Origin: Diadema setosum
Taxonomy: Eukaryota; Echinodermata; Echinoidea; Diadematoida; Diadematidae
Assembly (NCBI GenBank): GCA_033980235.1
Contig: CM067070.1
Span: 3,010,978 to 3,074,977, forward strand
DNA length: 64,000 nucleotides
Direction of reading: 5' to 3'
The notes beneath the pieces are model-generated. The model saw only the letters and a list, made by a program, of their open reading frames with translations, made no database searches and was not told the DNA's origin. Both the position numbers and the translations under genes were made by a program. Shown here piece after piece: positions 23,340 to 35,966 of this stretch. Within the stretch, counting starts at the first letter, position 1. Every line of letters begins with the position of its first letter.

Positions 23340-24000
23340 TTATATGAACGCGGTTTTGTTCTTTTTATCAACAGTTTCCCTTAAAGTAATGATTTGCTTT
23401 AACCTCAACTCAGTACTCTTGTCTATCCCCTTAGTTCTGCAAGAAGACGACCTTGTATAGGCTTTAGGGGTTCGTTAGAGTTTTGGTTTTAATGTCACTA
23501 GTATGTATAGCATACGTTTCTTTGTAGCCAACCCTTTTCTGACACAATGTATAAATTGCTATGAGGGGATTCGATATTAGAAGCCCTCCATTTTCTCCAT
23601 TAACTAGCTACCATGCATACATTGCATTGCTTAACAACATTTCATATTTTCATATATATTTTTGTTGACATAATAATAATTTGTTCACTGATTGTTGTTT
23701 TTTATCAGCATAACATATGTTTTGTACATTCATATTTTTCAAAACGATAATACGTAATGAATTCAAACGAAATTGAAAGATTCATTTTGATTTTGACATG
23801 CTACTTCTGTTTTGTTCTATTATTGAATTAAAGCGCATCATACAGAAAGAAACAGATCAGTGTTTGCTGTATTTATTGTGTATATCTGCATGAGAGTTGT
23901 AGTCGTTGAGATTTAGTTATTGACATACTTTAAAAGACAATGCTTATAATCGTGCGGCAGTGATTAGGCAGAACTACCTATCTTGATCTTTTATTTATTT
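23340..24000. other. 3' flank block shared with gene B (60985-61650)
   Basis: Several segments match: TTTTTATCAACAG, GACGACCTTGTATA, and the run GAAAGAAACAGATCAGTGTT with its surroundings near 23850 (61545 in B). The block shows that the duplicated unit extends well past the last exons. No exon is evident. Confidence 0.6.
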
Positions 24001-24789
24001 TTTTTTTTGCTTATTGAATAATCATGACATTATGCTTAATAATTAATGTTAAAATATGACATACGGCGGTAGATGTATTACGGCTCACACTTGTAAAATA
24101 ATAGAATGTCCCTGACCGCTTCACAAAAACGTACCAAAGATACTAAAATAGATGAAAAGAAAAATAATCGAAAATCAAAATTGCAGTTTGGCCAAAACCT
24201 GACTAGCTGAAGATATTAAATATGAAATCCTCTACAAACTGCTTTTTGGTTGGAAGATGACAGCTTTTCTTATTTAATTTGAAGGGACTATTGATTAGGT
24301 GCGTGTATACAGAAACTAGGTGTGTGCGTGTGTGTATCTGTGTTTTTTTTAAAAACTCACCTGTTTAATCAGTTGTAATTTTTTTTTCTCCTGGAGGCGC
24401 ACACAGTTATCAATTATTGTACCATTGTATCAAATGTATTTTTCTTTTCTTTTCTTATCTTTCTTCTTCTTTTGTTACTGTTAACGCTGATTTTGTTAAT
24501 GTTATTGTGTTTTCTAATCTATTTGTATGAGTAGCAAAGTGCGCTTAGAAACGTCAGTATGAAGCGCCATATAAATGCAATTATTATTATTATTACTATT
24601 TTGTGTGTTTATTTGTTTGTTTGTTTGTTTTTTTTTTTTTTGAGTGAAAAGAACTCGTAGTCTGGCTTTACGAACCCTTGGACAGAAATCAAGCTGAAGA
24701 GCCCCCCACCCCCGAGAAATTATTAGTAGATGAAAGGGTATATCTTACTCATTCAGGTTAGGAAAGAAAATACTCCCTTCTATTTTACA

Positions 24790-24845
<56 letters not shown>

Positions 24846-25549
24846 ATTGAATCTTAACACACGACTCTACTGTTGGCACATTTTACCTGCGTGAGCCCAT
24901 GTTGTGACTGTGCAACGTTGCCGTTGGTTTAAATCATGTTTGCCTCCCTCTTGCGTTCATTGTACTCATCGGCGCGCAGCGATCCATAAACACAGAAAGG
25001 AAACCTGACAGCGTTTGCCCGGGGGGGGGGGGGGGGGGGGGAGGCCTGGGATGTGGAAAGGGTGGGTCATTTTACTAAACCTTTTTTTCCTAGGATTTCC
25101 TGGAGGTTTCAGTTTTAGTCGTGTTCTTGAGTTGCGATTACTTTTCCCCGGCTTGTATAGTCCCGGTTTACAGCTTTTGTTGTGGATCAGTCCGTATGTA
25201 GGCGGTATAAATTTTTAAATCTATATTCTCTCTTTTTTTCATCAATGTGACTGGGAATATTCGTTCCGAATTCCGTCTCAAGGATAGCGTTTCTGCATCA
25301 GCAATAATTTCGTAAGTAGACTTTCTTTCTCAATATGGCGGCAAAATACAGTCACGTAATGGTTAACTAGTTTTCAGTAGGCCTGATATAACCACACTGT
25401 CCTCTTATTCTCGTCTTTTTTTCTTACTTTCTTTTTCTTCTTCTGCTTTTTCACCAGCAACAATACTTTTTTTTCTATTTGGAACCATAATTTCAATAAA
25501 ACTACTCTCAAATAACTTAAGACATTAAACTGAATTCATCTAGGAGTTC
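24001..25549. other. Intergenic, simple repeats and short LINE/SINE tail
   Basis: A GCGCCATATAAATGCAATTA segment followed by ATT repeats (about 24565-24600) is typical of a LINE or SINE 3' tail. A (GT)n run is at 24792-24841 and a poly-G tract at about 25019-25041. No gene was seen. Confidence 0.45.
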
Positions 25550-26060
25550 ATAATTCAAATTCTGAGTGACGTAGAGCCCAACTCCTCTGCCTTTTGTACC
25601 TGTTGTTAGTCAAAAGTGTGAACCATCAATGGTAAATAGTGAAGAAGGTGATCTTTCTTTTAAGCAGGTTTCACTGATTCCGATAACTTGACTATCCAAT
25701 TTAACTTGATTCACGAACATATTGAATTGATTAAAGTTTCTGTTTATATTCCTTACGTTAAAGTGTGAAATAACAAATAATATTGGTTTGGATTTGAATG
25801 AGATAATGAAATTATGTCGTCTTCAAATTGGTATGACTATGGTCACATGTGTTGCTCCTTTTGTTCTGGATTTTGTTTCATCACGACTTTGAACCATTGG
25901 TTTGGCAGTCTTGGGCTGCTCGAAGTTTACTAAATTTGGTTCTTAAGATGTCGAGATGTTGGCAAGTCTCGCTAGTCACTCAATCCCTGGATTTTAATTT
26001 TGTTTTGATTCCTACTTTATAATTGAGATTCAATGAAATACTTTTATGTTATCTATATAC
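25550..26060 (-). mobile_element. LINE 5' fragment with endonuclease start (- strand)
   Basis: On the minus strand 25775-25550 reads HFNVRNINRNFNQF, then VIGISETCLK, then a stop, then GVGLYVTQN. This is the N-terminal pattern of an APE-type endonuclease (usual SETW...GGV). The upstream part (25800-26060) is repeated at 27440-27700. Catalytic and reverse transcriptase parts are missing. Confidence 0.6.
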
Positions 26061-27439
26061 AAGCTCGGCACCTTAATAGGTGGTAATACTATAGACAATT
26101 CAAGACGATTTGTGTAAAATTTGGCTCAAACAGAATCATTGACTCAGTTTCATCGAGGCTCTAGGGACTCTTTATAATTCAGCTGTTAGAAACAAGCTCC
26201 CTTATTTTGATTAGGAAGTGTTGTATAATTGTAATTTGGTCTGGTTTGGTTTCTTAAAGCATGAAAAAAGTTCATATTAAATCATATCTATTCCAGTCAA
26301 AAGCTTGTTGACACAAGTTGTTCTATTCAAATATCCGTATTGCCAAACAGACTTAACTATGTGATGCGCTTATGCCACAGCGTGATTTCTTTAGATAATT
26401 TCAATGGGCTTAGTGTCCAAAGGTACCACTTCATTTTTATTTTCGATGAGATCTAACAGTAATCCTCATATGCAGCAATGATACTGCTCATTCTAGTATG
26501 TATAATCTCAGCCCTGAATTCTTCGACCGCAGAATGCAATAACTCTCTGAGTTTGAAGCACATGAAGGTTTTGTTGTTCTTTATGTTGTTGTTTTCTCAC
26601 AGATGCGAATATTGTACTCATTTTATACACCTTGCACCTATAGTTTCATACTAAATTGTCCAAACCCTGATATTGATTTTGTCCGTCGCGGTGCAAAATT
26701 AATTCGCATCATTGCTCTGTCCATAATGATTATAGGATGATTCTTTATCTTTTTGCTTGAATAGACCAACACAATTTCTTAGAACCTATATAGATATTAT
26801 GTCATTTATAGACATTTCGAATATTTTGTGTGTGTTATGTTTGAAAACTGAGAGAAACTGGTATTACAATCATTATGAAGCAATTGCCTTATTGCTGTTG
26901 TTGCTTTTGCTAGCTGTGAGCTAGTATACTATTTTAATACAATGTTCTTTAAGGATGAGGATGTGTGTGTGTGTGTGTGTGGGGGGGGGGGGGGTAGCCT
27001 GACATAGTTTATGTGGTGGAAAGCAGATGGAAATAACTTTGGCTCTACGCGGGAACCATGTTCATTCCTTCTCTTATTTTTCCATTCATTGTATAATACA
27101 TTGTTTGCCCAGGGTATAAACCCCGCTTGCCTGATTTCTTTATGTAAACAGATTTCGGATTAACCCAATTTACATAGGCAACTGGGAGAACCATTATCCT
27201 GTAGTCGTGATTTTCATAAGAATGTGAATAGTTGACCGCATTTAAAACGTTATCCAACCAGACCGTATTTTTCCCCATTATACATTTAACGCATAATACG
27301 GCATGCCGAAGCCTAAAAATTCGCCGTCCGGTCGCCGAGCAGGCTGATTTCGGGGGTTGTGACCGTAGCCATAGACAAGGGTTTGACTTACCCAAGCATC
27401 CCAGTATAAAGTCCTTCATTTTTGGCGAGGATCTCAAGT
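26061..27439. other. Intergenic sequence between two LINE fragments
   Basis: The segment contains a GT/G tract (26963-26993) and a 130-codon minus-strand frame (27437-27045) with MVLPVAYVNWVNPKSVY. I recognise no family in that frame. Because it continues upstream into the repeated LINE block 27440-27700, it may be LINE-associated. No other content was seen. Confidence 0.3.
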
Positions 27440-27700
27440 CACCGTTGTCACATGCAATGTTCCTTTTAGTTTTTGTTTTTGTTTCACCATGATTTCATGC
27501 CATTATGTTGACGGTCTCGGGCTGCCCAAAGCTCACTAAAATTGGTTTTTATCACGTTGTCAAGTCTCGCCATGGTGTCACTCAACGTCACTCTGAATTT
27601 ATTTTGTTCTAGTCTGTTTTCTTTTGTTAGATAAAACTTTGCGGTAGTTTGATGCCCTCAATCTCAGTATAAAGATCCGTAATATTTGTTTTGTACAGGA
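27440..27700 (-). repeat. Second copy of the LINE leader block
   Basis: It matches 25840-26060 over segments such as GTCTCGGGCTGCCCAAAGCT/GTCTTGGGCTGCTCGAAGTT and the following CACTAAA and GTCAAGTCTCGC. Same orientation as the first copy. Confidence 0.55.
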
Positions 27701-27873
27701 ATTTTTCCCTTCAATATTGCATCCAACTTTGCCAGTTTTCACAAGAATAATAAAGCATCCCTTTTATAATCTAATATTGTGTAATAATGTATGTTTCATT
27801 CATATCGTAAAAAAGTATGATTAATTTTACGCTTCCTATTGATTGCAGCATGATTAATGTCTGCATTTTCTTT

Positions 27874-28263
27874 TTAAAGGGATGGTACAGTATTGGTGGA
27901 GATGAAAATTGGGCTTTTAACTTTTTGCGAGATACCAAGAAAACACTTATGATATAGTACAGAGCATACCATTTTAAAAGGAATTCAAAGTTTATTTGAT
28001 GAAAATCGGGTTTGGACTGACTGAAACATCCAAAAACAAAGTAAAACAAAGCGATCGTAATAAAGTGTGGGTCCCACACTTTATTAGAATCGCTCTTTTT
28101 TGGATATCTCAGCCATTTCAAAACCAATTTTTATCAAATAAACGTTGAATTCCTCATAGAATTACATGCTCTTTCATATTTCACAAGGAGTTTCTCATTA
28201 TCTCACCAAAAAATGTTAGAAACCTGAAATTAGGTCTCAACCAAAACTATATGATCCCTTTAA
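27874..28263. mobile_element. 390-base TTAA-flanked foldback element
   Basis: It runs from TTAAAGGGATGG to ATCCCTTTAA, with a central palindrome AAAGTGTGGGTCCCACACTT. Its right TTAA is also the left TTAA of the 28260-28826 element. It is a family distinct from that neighbour. Confidence 0.7.
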
Positions 28264-28826
28264 AGGGAAGGTAAACCCAAAAAGCAATGTGGATTGAGTG
28301 AAAGCAGCAACATTAGAAGAACACATCAGTGAAAGTTTGAGGAAAATCGGACAATCGATGCAAAAGTTATGAATTTTTAAAGTTTTGGTGTTGGAACCGC
28401 TGGATGAGGAGACTACTAGAGGATATGACGTATGAGTGGACAACAATACAAAGAAAATATAAAGGAAATTCAACAAAAATTCACTTTTCTAGAATTATGA
28501 AAGAGCAATGGACCAACCTCTTTCAGAAAGCAGGGGGAATAATTGCTACCCTTAACATTATGTCAATATCAAGCTGATGGAATTTGTAATTTTTATGAAA
28601 AATGGATTTTTGTAGAATTTTCTTTATATTTTCTTGGTATTGTTGACCACTCATACGTTATACCGTCTAGTAGTCTCCTCGTCCAGCGGTTCCAACACCA
28701 AAACTTTAAAAATTCATAACTTTTGCATCGATTGTCCGATTTTCTTCAAACTTTCACTGATGTGTTCTACTCATGTTGCTGCTTTCACTCAATCCACATT
28801 GCTCTTGGGGTTTATCTTCCCTTTAA
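28260..28826. mobile_element. 567-base TTAA-flanked foldback element, copy 2
   Basis: Nearly the same sequence and length as 11751-12316, with ends TTAAAGGGAAGG and CTTCCCTTTAA. The two copies are in the same orientation by their long inner arms. Non-coding. Confidence 0.8.
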
Positions 28827-29456
28827 GTTGCTCTTTTGAGTGCTGCTATATTTTCATCGTCCACTTCCGTCATTCTTGATTATCTTATATTTCCTCACAG
28901 TCTTTTTGCCAAGACAAAACGTAGGGAGCTTCTACTTCTTTTTTTTTTCTCTGCTCATATGCCCTGTACTGATTCTGCTGAATTCCGTTTGCAGACCTTG
29001 TTATTTAGTGTGTACGCTTTCTACTTGTGTTGTTTATGTCTTCTGTGTTCTTTGATTGTGTCGCCTGAATTCTATGTTAATATGTTTTTGCCTACACGCT
29101 GTACTATCCCCGAACTCGGAATTGTTTGTGCTTCATTTACGTCCACATATGTCATTCTTGTGCACCCTCGCCAGTTGACATGCCTTCACATACTTTATGT
29201 TCTGCGTTATGGCTAATCGACTCAACGCATCATTGACTCCCTTGACGACGATGAACTCTTTGATCTGTTTAGACGCTCGCCTACAGAATCAAGTCAGGTC
29301 AATTCACGTTCTTCAGCACGTTTTGAAAACCTCGTTGCCAATAATGTTAATTTTTCTTTTAATGATTTGTGTAATGATTTTGATTTTGAATATGATTCCA
29401 CTTGTATCTCCTCCAGATATGTTACGGTTGATCAATTTAAAGATTTTGTGAAAGAT

Positions 29457-29999
29457 TTTTCAGAAAGTTTTTTTTTTTTTATAGTACATTTGAATATTAG
29501 GAGTATGAATAAGCATTTTGATGAATTACAGGTATTGTTAGGTAATCAAAATAAACAACAAATATCTGTAATAGGTTTATCAGAAACATGGTTATCATCT
29601 GATATTAATTTACCGTATGCATCGAATGGCTATGATTTGACTGTAAACAATAGAGTGAATAGGACCGGCGGAGGGGTTGCCATTTATTTATATAATGAAC
29701 TTGAATTTGATATTTGTGATGATTTAAATATAATGAATGATACAATACAGTCTTTGTTTGTTGAAATTTCCATCCCTCAAAGTAAAAATATTATAGTTGG
29801 TGTTGTTTATATACCCCCACATTCCAGTTCTAAAGTTTTTTTAGATAGTATCACAAATTTATTAAAAAGCCCTCGTTTTCTTAATAAATATATTTATATA
29901 ATGGGTGACTTTGATATTGATTTGATTAAGAGTGATGATAATACGTCACAAAAATTTCTTGAATTTCTATTTTTGTCACATCCTCTTTTTTGCCATTAA
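29457..29999 (+). pseudogene. LINE endonuclease domain (broken)
   Basis: The frame shows HLNIRSMNKH, IGLSETWL (the catalytic Glu), GGGVAIYL, GVVYIPPH and YIMGDFDIDL, in APE-endonuclease order. It stops at 29997, shortly before the expected C-terminal part, which continues in another frame as KPTRVTNHSATLLDNIF near 30003-30055. It would cut target DNA in an active element. Here it is inactive by frameshift. Confidence 0.8.
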
Positions 30000-30410
30000 T
30001 TTCCAAACCTACCCGTGTTACAAATCATTCTGCCACCCTCCTTGATAATATTTTTACTAATTCTTTACAAGATTTTATTTGATTTTATCCGATATGACCG
30101 ATCACTTTCCAATTATAACATGTTGTGATCTTAAGCAGTCGGTTAATAAGTCTTATTTTCCTTCATTTACACGTAGAACCACACCGGAAAATTTAACTAG
30201 TCCTGACGCTTGTTAAGATAGGGTTGATTGGTCAAGTGTTTGTGATACTAATGATGTTAATGTATCATTCGATAATTTTATGGAGATAATTGGTCAGCAT
30301 TTAGATGATTATATTCCTAAACTGAAAGATAAGTTAGTAAATTATAAAACAACACTAAACTTCCACGGATTTCGAAATTTCTCCTCCGTTCAATTAACAG
30401 GAAAAACAGG

Positions 30411-31895
30411 TTGTATTATGAATTCAAAATGAAAAAAAAAACAACTGAGGAGTCAAAAAATAAATATACATCATATAAAGATATTTTGATTAAGGTTATA
30501 CGATCGGAAAAGCGGAAATACTATACCATTCAGATAGAAAAATATAAACATGACGTGAAGAATAGATGGAAGATATTAAAGCAGGCCATGAATATATATA
30601 TAAAAAAAAAGAAATTGAATTTTACAAAACTAAGATTTGATAATAAAATTGTTGAGGTTCCTGGTGATATAGCAAATATTTTTAATTCTTATTTTTCAAT
30701 GATTGGAGAATATCTGGCAATAGAAGTACCGCGGTCCGATACGCATTTTGCAAAATTTTTAGGTCAATCCAATCCCACTTCTAGTTTCTTTGCTCGATCC
30801 AACTACGAAATATGAAATAATAGACATTTTTATTGCAATGAATTATAAACGAAGTGCCGGTTATGATGATATAAGTAATTTCATTATAAAGGGAATCATA
30901 TTTTCTATTGCTGATCCACTTTCGCATATTTTTAACAAATCCTTATTACATGGTGTTTTTCCTGATTGTATGAAAATTGCTAAGGTGTGTCCCTTATTCA
31001 AACAAGGAGACAGTTTTGATATAAGTAATTATAGACCTATTTCTTTACTTTCATCCCTATCTTAAGTTTTGGAAAAATTGATATTTACAAGAACGATTAA
31101 ATTTCTTATTATAATATTTTTACTAATTCTCAATGTGGCACCATTCATGCTCTTTTGAAGTTTATTGATAACGCCGCACATACTATAGATGACCATTCTC
31201 ATCTTGTTGGTATCGTCCTGGACTTCTCCAAGGCCTTCGATACAATTAATCAAGAAATTTTACTTCATAAATTGTCTCATTATGGTATACGAGGGAAGAC
31301 CTTTGAGTGGTTTAGGAGTTACCCGTAAGAACTGAAAACAATATTATGTATCTTTGAACGAGCACAGCTCTAGTCTTGAAATCATTAAATGTGGCGTCCC
31401 TCAGGGTAGTATATTAGGACCTTTACTTTTCATCATTTACATAAATGATTTTTGTAGATCATCCGACATACTTTCTTTTACACTCTTTCCCGATGATTGA
31501 AATATTTTCTTCTCCCACCAAAATTCAATCACTCTTGTCCAGTCTGTTAATTCTGAATTAAAAAAGTGACTCAATGGGTAAGAGCCAATAAATTATCACT
31601 GAATCTTCAGAAAATTAAGTATATTATGTGTTATTCAGTAAGTCTATTTTTAGAAGCTTTACGCACAGATATCATTTTGATGACGTTCACTTAGAGCGTG
31701 TATCTCATTCAAAGTTTCTCGGTATTACAGTGGACGATAAACTTTCGTGGAAGCCTCATATCATTAATATTAGTAAAATAATTTCGCGTAATATTGGTAT
31801 TATTAATAGACTTAAATCTCATATTCCGTTGTCTTCTTTGCTGACGTATTTTTCATTAATATTACCTTATTTAGATAATGGAATCTTAGCATGAG
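30411..31895 (+). pseudogene. LINE reverse transcriptase domain (multiple breaks)
   Basis: Pieces in different frames give KVCPLFKQGD, NYRPISLLSSLS then a stop, LDFSKAFDTINQ (first catalytic Asp), CGVPQGSILGPLLFIIYIND, FPDD then stop (in place of the FADD motif), and FLGITVDDKLSWKPHI near 31710-31760. Order and spacing are those of non-LTR reverse transcriptase. At least three stops or frameshifts and a mutated active-site context make it dead. Confidence 0.82.
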
Positions 31896-32645
31896 GTAGT
31901 GCCCATCAAATTTCGTTAGATAAATTATTGTTATTACAAAAAAAAAGGCACTTCGTTTTATTTGTGGCGTTTCTCCAAGTTCCCATCCAGATACATTATT
32001 TGTTAGATATATGATTTTAAAAATTAAAGATTTGTTTTTCTTTCAGCTGGGTCAGTTTATGTTTAATTACAACACAAATGCACTTCCCAGCATTTTTGAT
32101 TCAATGTTTCCACGAATCAATCTTTTCATAATCATCCCACCAGGTGACCAAATGAGTTTCATTTTCCCCTTCTAAGAACGGTATTGGCTCAAAATACATT
32201 TATATACAGGACTTAGATGTTGGAATTCTTTAAGTTGTGATATAAGAAAATCGTTATCTTTGAATTCCTTTATGCGTAAGTTATTATTTTTTTTGTTGAA
32301 CTCATATGAAGATATATACGATTCATTACTTAGCTGGTCTTTACAGCCTGAGGGTTCATCGTCAATCATCAATCATTGATTTCATCATTGTGTATTTTTT
32401 ACATTATCTTACATGTATTTGTACAAACTTTGCTCGGCTGATCGAGCTGAAGCACCTCAATTCCCTCTTCTGATCCCGATGTTCAGCGTGTTGGCATTTC
32501 CTTTCATTTCCTTTTTCTTTCTCTCCTTTCTTTCCATTATTCTTTTGTGTTTTATTACTGTCATGGTATACCCAACTGTAAAGTCATGTCATTGTGTTTC
32601 TACTGTCTTGTTCTTTCCTGTCTTTGTAAAAAATAAAAAAGTTTA

Positions 32646-34473
32646 ATGTATTCACAAGAATCTTTTGAGTGGTTCACAATTTACAAGCATGCTTCTCAGT
32701 GAACCTCTCAGTTCTTTCTCTTTTTTTTTTCTCCAAACATAACTTTGTATTTTGCCGGTATGCATGTATAGTTTCGTATTTGTTAACCATTATCTACCAA
32801 GTAAAGTCAAATACATGCCTATGTTATATCTTCTGATTCATTTCGTGTTATGTTTGCCGAAAAGGAAAGAAGGAATGAAATAAATGAAATGAAATGAATG
32901 AAATGAATTCTATGGATGGCATTTGAGGACTGGTGTCGTTTACATCAGAATCAAGTATCACTTCGTGAGCTTGTGAGTTCAAAAAAGTAATTGTATTAGG
33001 GTTATCACCTTTTTCGCTATTTGTGGCGTGTACGGGTACAGCCAATTTCATTATACATATCATTCACACTATTTGATTTAGCCACTGTGAAAAAGTATCA
33101 TAACAGTGGGTATTACATAAGTTTGTTGACAAAAAACTCAGTTTTGGAACTTATTTGCTGTTCGCGGTTTAGAGAGAAAAAACAACAACATTCACCTGGT
33201 TGAGTTCAGATGCTTGAATAACTGGTAAAGGAATGTCTGTCCACAAAACATGAGCAAGCATTATGCGTAAACCAAGCTTGAAGTGCGAGTACAATTTTTG
33301 TCTTGAGGTAGGATTTTCACGGGATGATTTACAAACAAAAATACCAGTGTTTGTGAGTACAAGCAGAAAGAAAACAGTATCAAAAGCAGGCAGAGACACT
33401 GGAATGACTATTTTCCCCTTTGAAAAAAAGTAACACATCTGAGTAGCTACTACGTACAGACAATGACTGCAAAAATTTCGGTTGAACGGTTACATGCAAC
33501 GAAGAAACACTTGAGACATGTTAACAGCTTGTGTTCACTTGGTATGGAATAATGCAGGGGGTTTGAATTTGGCTACTGGATATATCTGCATGCCAGAAAG
33601 AGAAGGGTCAAATTCATGTGGTCACAAATAAAATTGTGTCGATACATTTAGTTCAATAGTGCTATTATCATAAGCATTTAAAAGTGCACGCTTGGCACAA
33701 ATGTGAAAGAAATAAAAAAAAAAAAACTTTGTAGAGCTAGCGTTTGTCATTTCAACAAAAATGTACCTTCTATAAAGAGCAGAAGGAATACATGACGTTG
33801 AACATAATGTGCATAGATCAAAACTTACTATATCAAACAAGGTAAACGCAACTCTCTCAACCTTTGAGAACAGAAGCAGGAATACCATTAACATGAGAAA
33901 GGAATTATGCATTTCTTTAACCGATTCCAATAGAGACAATCTGTGGCCACCCCTTCCACTATACATGTGGACAGAATGACGAGCAGCAGTGACTAATTCT
34001 TGTTTCCTCTTGTCATCCCTTTTCTATTTCGTTTCAACGAGAGTCAGCAGTTTTTTTATAAGTTTATCTAAATGAGAAAAACCTAGGGTCAAGCGGTACA
34101 GCTTCGTCAGGGATTTGGGTAAGAAGAAATGGGGCGGTGGCCACTATCGGAGAGAGTTAGCGATCCACGTCCGTCACCATCGGTGTCTCCATTCGGAAAT
34201 TATGCTGACTTGATGCTGACATGAGAAAGGACTTGCTTTGAGAGATCAATATATCGAATTTCAATCACAATTTTGCATTTTTCATCTCACAACCCCTCCC
34301 CCCCAAAAAAAAACAACAACAACCAAAAACAACACAACAAACAAACCAAGAAGATTGCTTGTGATTGGGTACACGATATTCCTTTTATGAAGAAGGTAAA
34401 TTATTTGACACTGTGTCCAGTTGATCGTCTTTTTTTTCCCTTTCTCTGTGTTTATTTTTTTATTTATTTATAG
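32646..34473. other. Region upstream of gene B
   Basis: No exon, repeat family or convincing core promoter was recognised. An AATGAAATG array lies near 32875-32905. It should hold the gene B promoter and possibly a noncoding first exon. Confidence 0.4.
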
Positions 34474-34534
34474 GTTGATTCATTCCGTCAAGACAGAAAT
34501 CCTTTGAAGCAAAACGTTTAATATCACAGACATC
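34474..34534 (+). promoter_or_regulatory. Gene B 5' untranslated sequence next to the start codon
   Basis: The start codon at 34535 sits in GACATCATGG, with G at +4. Upstream, a T-rich run ends TTTATTTATAG at 34473, which could be a splice acceptor, so the 5' UTR may begin in an exon further upstream. No convincing TATA box or initiator was found between 33000 and 34470. Confidence 0.4.
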
Positions 34535-34586
34535 ATGGATTCGCCACTGTTTATTGGCTTGCTGATAATGGCCATACTTGTTCATG
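34535..34586 (+). CDS. Gene B exon 1: signal peptide
   Basis: The ATG at 34535 opens MDSPLFIGLLIMAILVH followed by a GTAAGT donor at 34587, with the exon ending in phase 1. Joining to 37776 completes an Ala codon and gives a hydrophobic core followed by AHATHCQ-like context (HATHCQ), a typical secretory signal with cleavage likely near the exon junction. The phase matches the V exon. No other ATG with a hydrophobic leader and donor was seen upstream of 37776. Confidence 0.85.
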
Positions 34587-35966
34587 GTAAGTATGGTGTT
34601 AGATGCATTATTTGTTATTGCCAATGAAACAAAACCCCCGCCTAATACTTTAAAATAGTATGAATTAGGAATAGAATCAACTAAATGTAAATAATGAAAT
34701 GTTAATCCATGTTATCAATGTTATTTCAGTTGAATATACAAAATGTAAATAATAGTTATAACGAAAGTGTTTCTATATAGAATAAGCCTTCTACAGTAAT
34801 CGCTTATTGAGGAAAATAGGGATAATTAATTTATATCCTTACTTCTTAGGCTATTTTTTTTTTCTGTATGGGATTCTCTTTTATGAGACAGCTGACCTAA
34901 CAATATGCATCAATTGTGATAACTAAAACATTTTTTTTTTTGAGGGGGGGGGGGGTCAAATCACTGCAACCAATGTTAAACAATGCCTTTAACAGAATAG
35001 GAGCGCCAAGTGATTCAAAAACACCTTTCATTTTCGACATCTATGATATATGTTGTCAACACTGTTTTTATTTGTCACCATAGTTTATTGCGCATGATAG
35101 CTGCCATGTGTGACTTTATTTCTTGATGATATTTTCTTTCTTTAATCCGACTTTCAGTTTACAAGTGTATTTTGCATAAGATTGACATTGAGCTTTTCAA
35201 TTCTTTACATTAAGTTTAGATATGTCCGTATTATCACAGGAGCATAAAGTGTACAATTTAATGCAAATGCAAATGATATTATCATTATTACACTAATTCC
35301 ACAGTGTATCAATACATTCCGGCAAAAGTTCTGTTCGGGATTTAAGTTCGTGCGGTAACGTATTCGGCGACGATAAATCTGCACCTCCGCAGAGGCAGCT
35401 GCGTGATTTTTTGCTTTCTGGATTTTTTTTCCTTTACAAAAACAGAATAAAAAAAAAATACGAAAGGTTTCCACCCCGACCGACATTTTCATTTCTTTTC
35501 TGAAATCGGGCAATATTTTTCCTTTGCATTTTTGGAGGCTGGTTTTGCTTGTTTCCTGTTATTTTAAGTGCTTGTTTGTGGGTGTGTTTCATTACGTATT
35601 ATTCTATTGTACCATTCTTTTATCGTTACAGCATTGTGCTTTGACACAAAAATAAAGTTTATTGCATGTTCGGAATTATTGTTCTCTCTTGTCATTCTCG
35701 GATTAAAGAACCTTATATTTAGCTTTTGGATAAATGAACCTTGTGATTTAGGAAACTGATTTCATTTTCAAATTAACTAACCTTTGGAGTATCGTCATTT
35801 ATTTTCGGATTAACGAACCTTAATTTATTTATAGATTATAGAATCTTCGGAATAATGAACTATAACCGCATGAAGGAATGTCATTTCCCAACAAATACCC
35901 TGTGGTGGGGGGGGGGGGGGAGAAGAAAGAAAAGACAACAAATAAATAAAAAACGTATTAACCACT

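Larger units (their letters stand above)
28830..32645 (+). mobile_element. Degenerate LINE (Jockey/CR1-like), + strand
   Basis: A 3.8 kb non-LTR retrotransposon with an APE-type endonuclease followed by reverse transcriptase, broken by frameshifts and stops. The leader (28830-29360) has short frames only. The 3' end is A-rich without a clear poly-A. The endonuclease and reverse transcriptase order, the NYRPISLL and GVPQGSILGPLLF motifs and the closing FLGITVDDKLSW point to the Jockey/CR1 group. Clade assignment is tentative. A second copy of the family is at 52620-54560. Confidence 0.85.

Noticed and set aside
28836..29216. 126-codon frame before the LINE endonuclease as a separate gene
   Set aside because: It lies in the LINE leader, has no recognised domain, and the endonuclease frame follows directly.
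34474..34586. Treating the T-rich run before 34474 as a promoter
   Set aside because: It reads better as a possible splice acceptor for a 5' UTR exon; no TATA box or initiator stands out.
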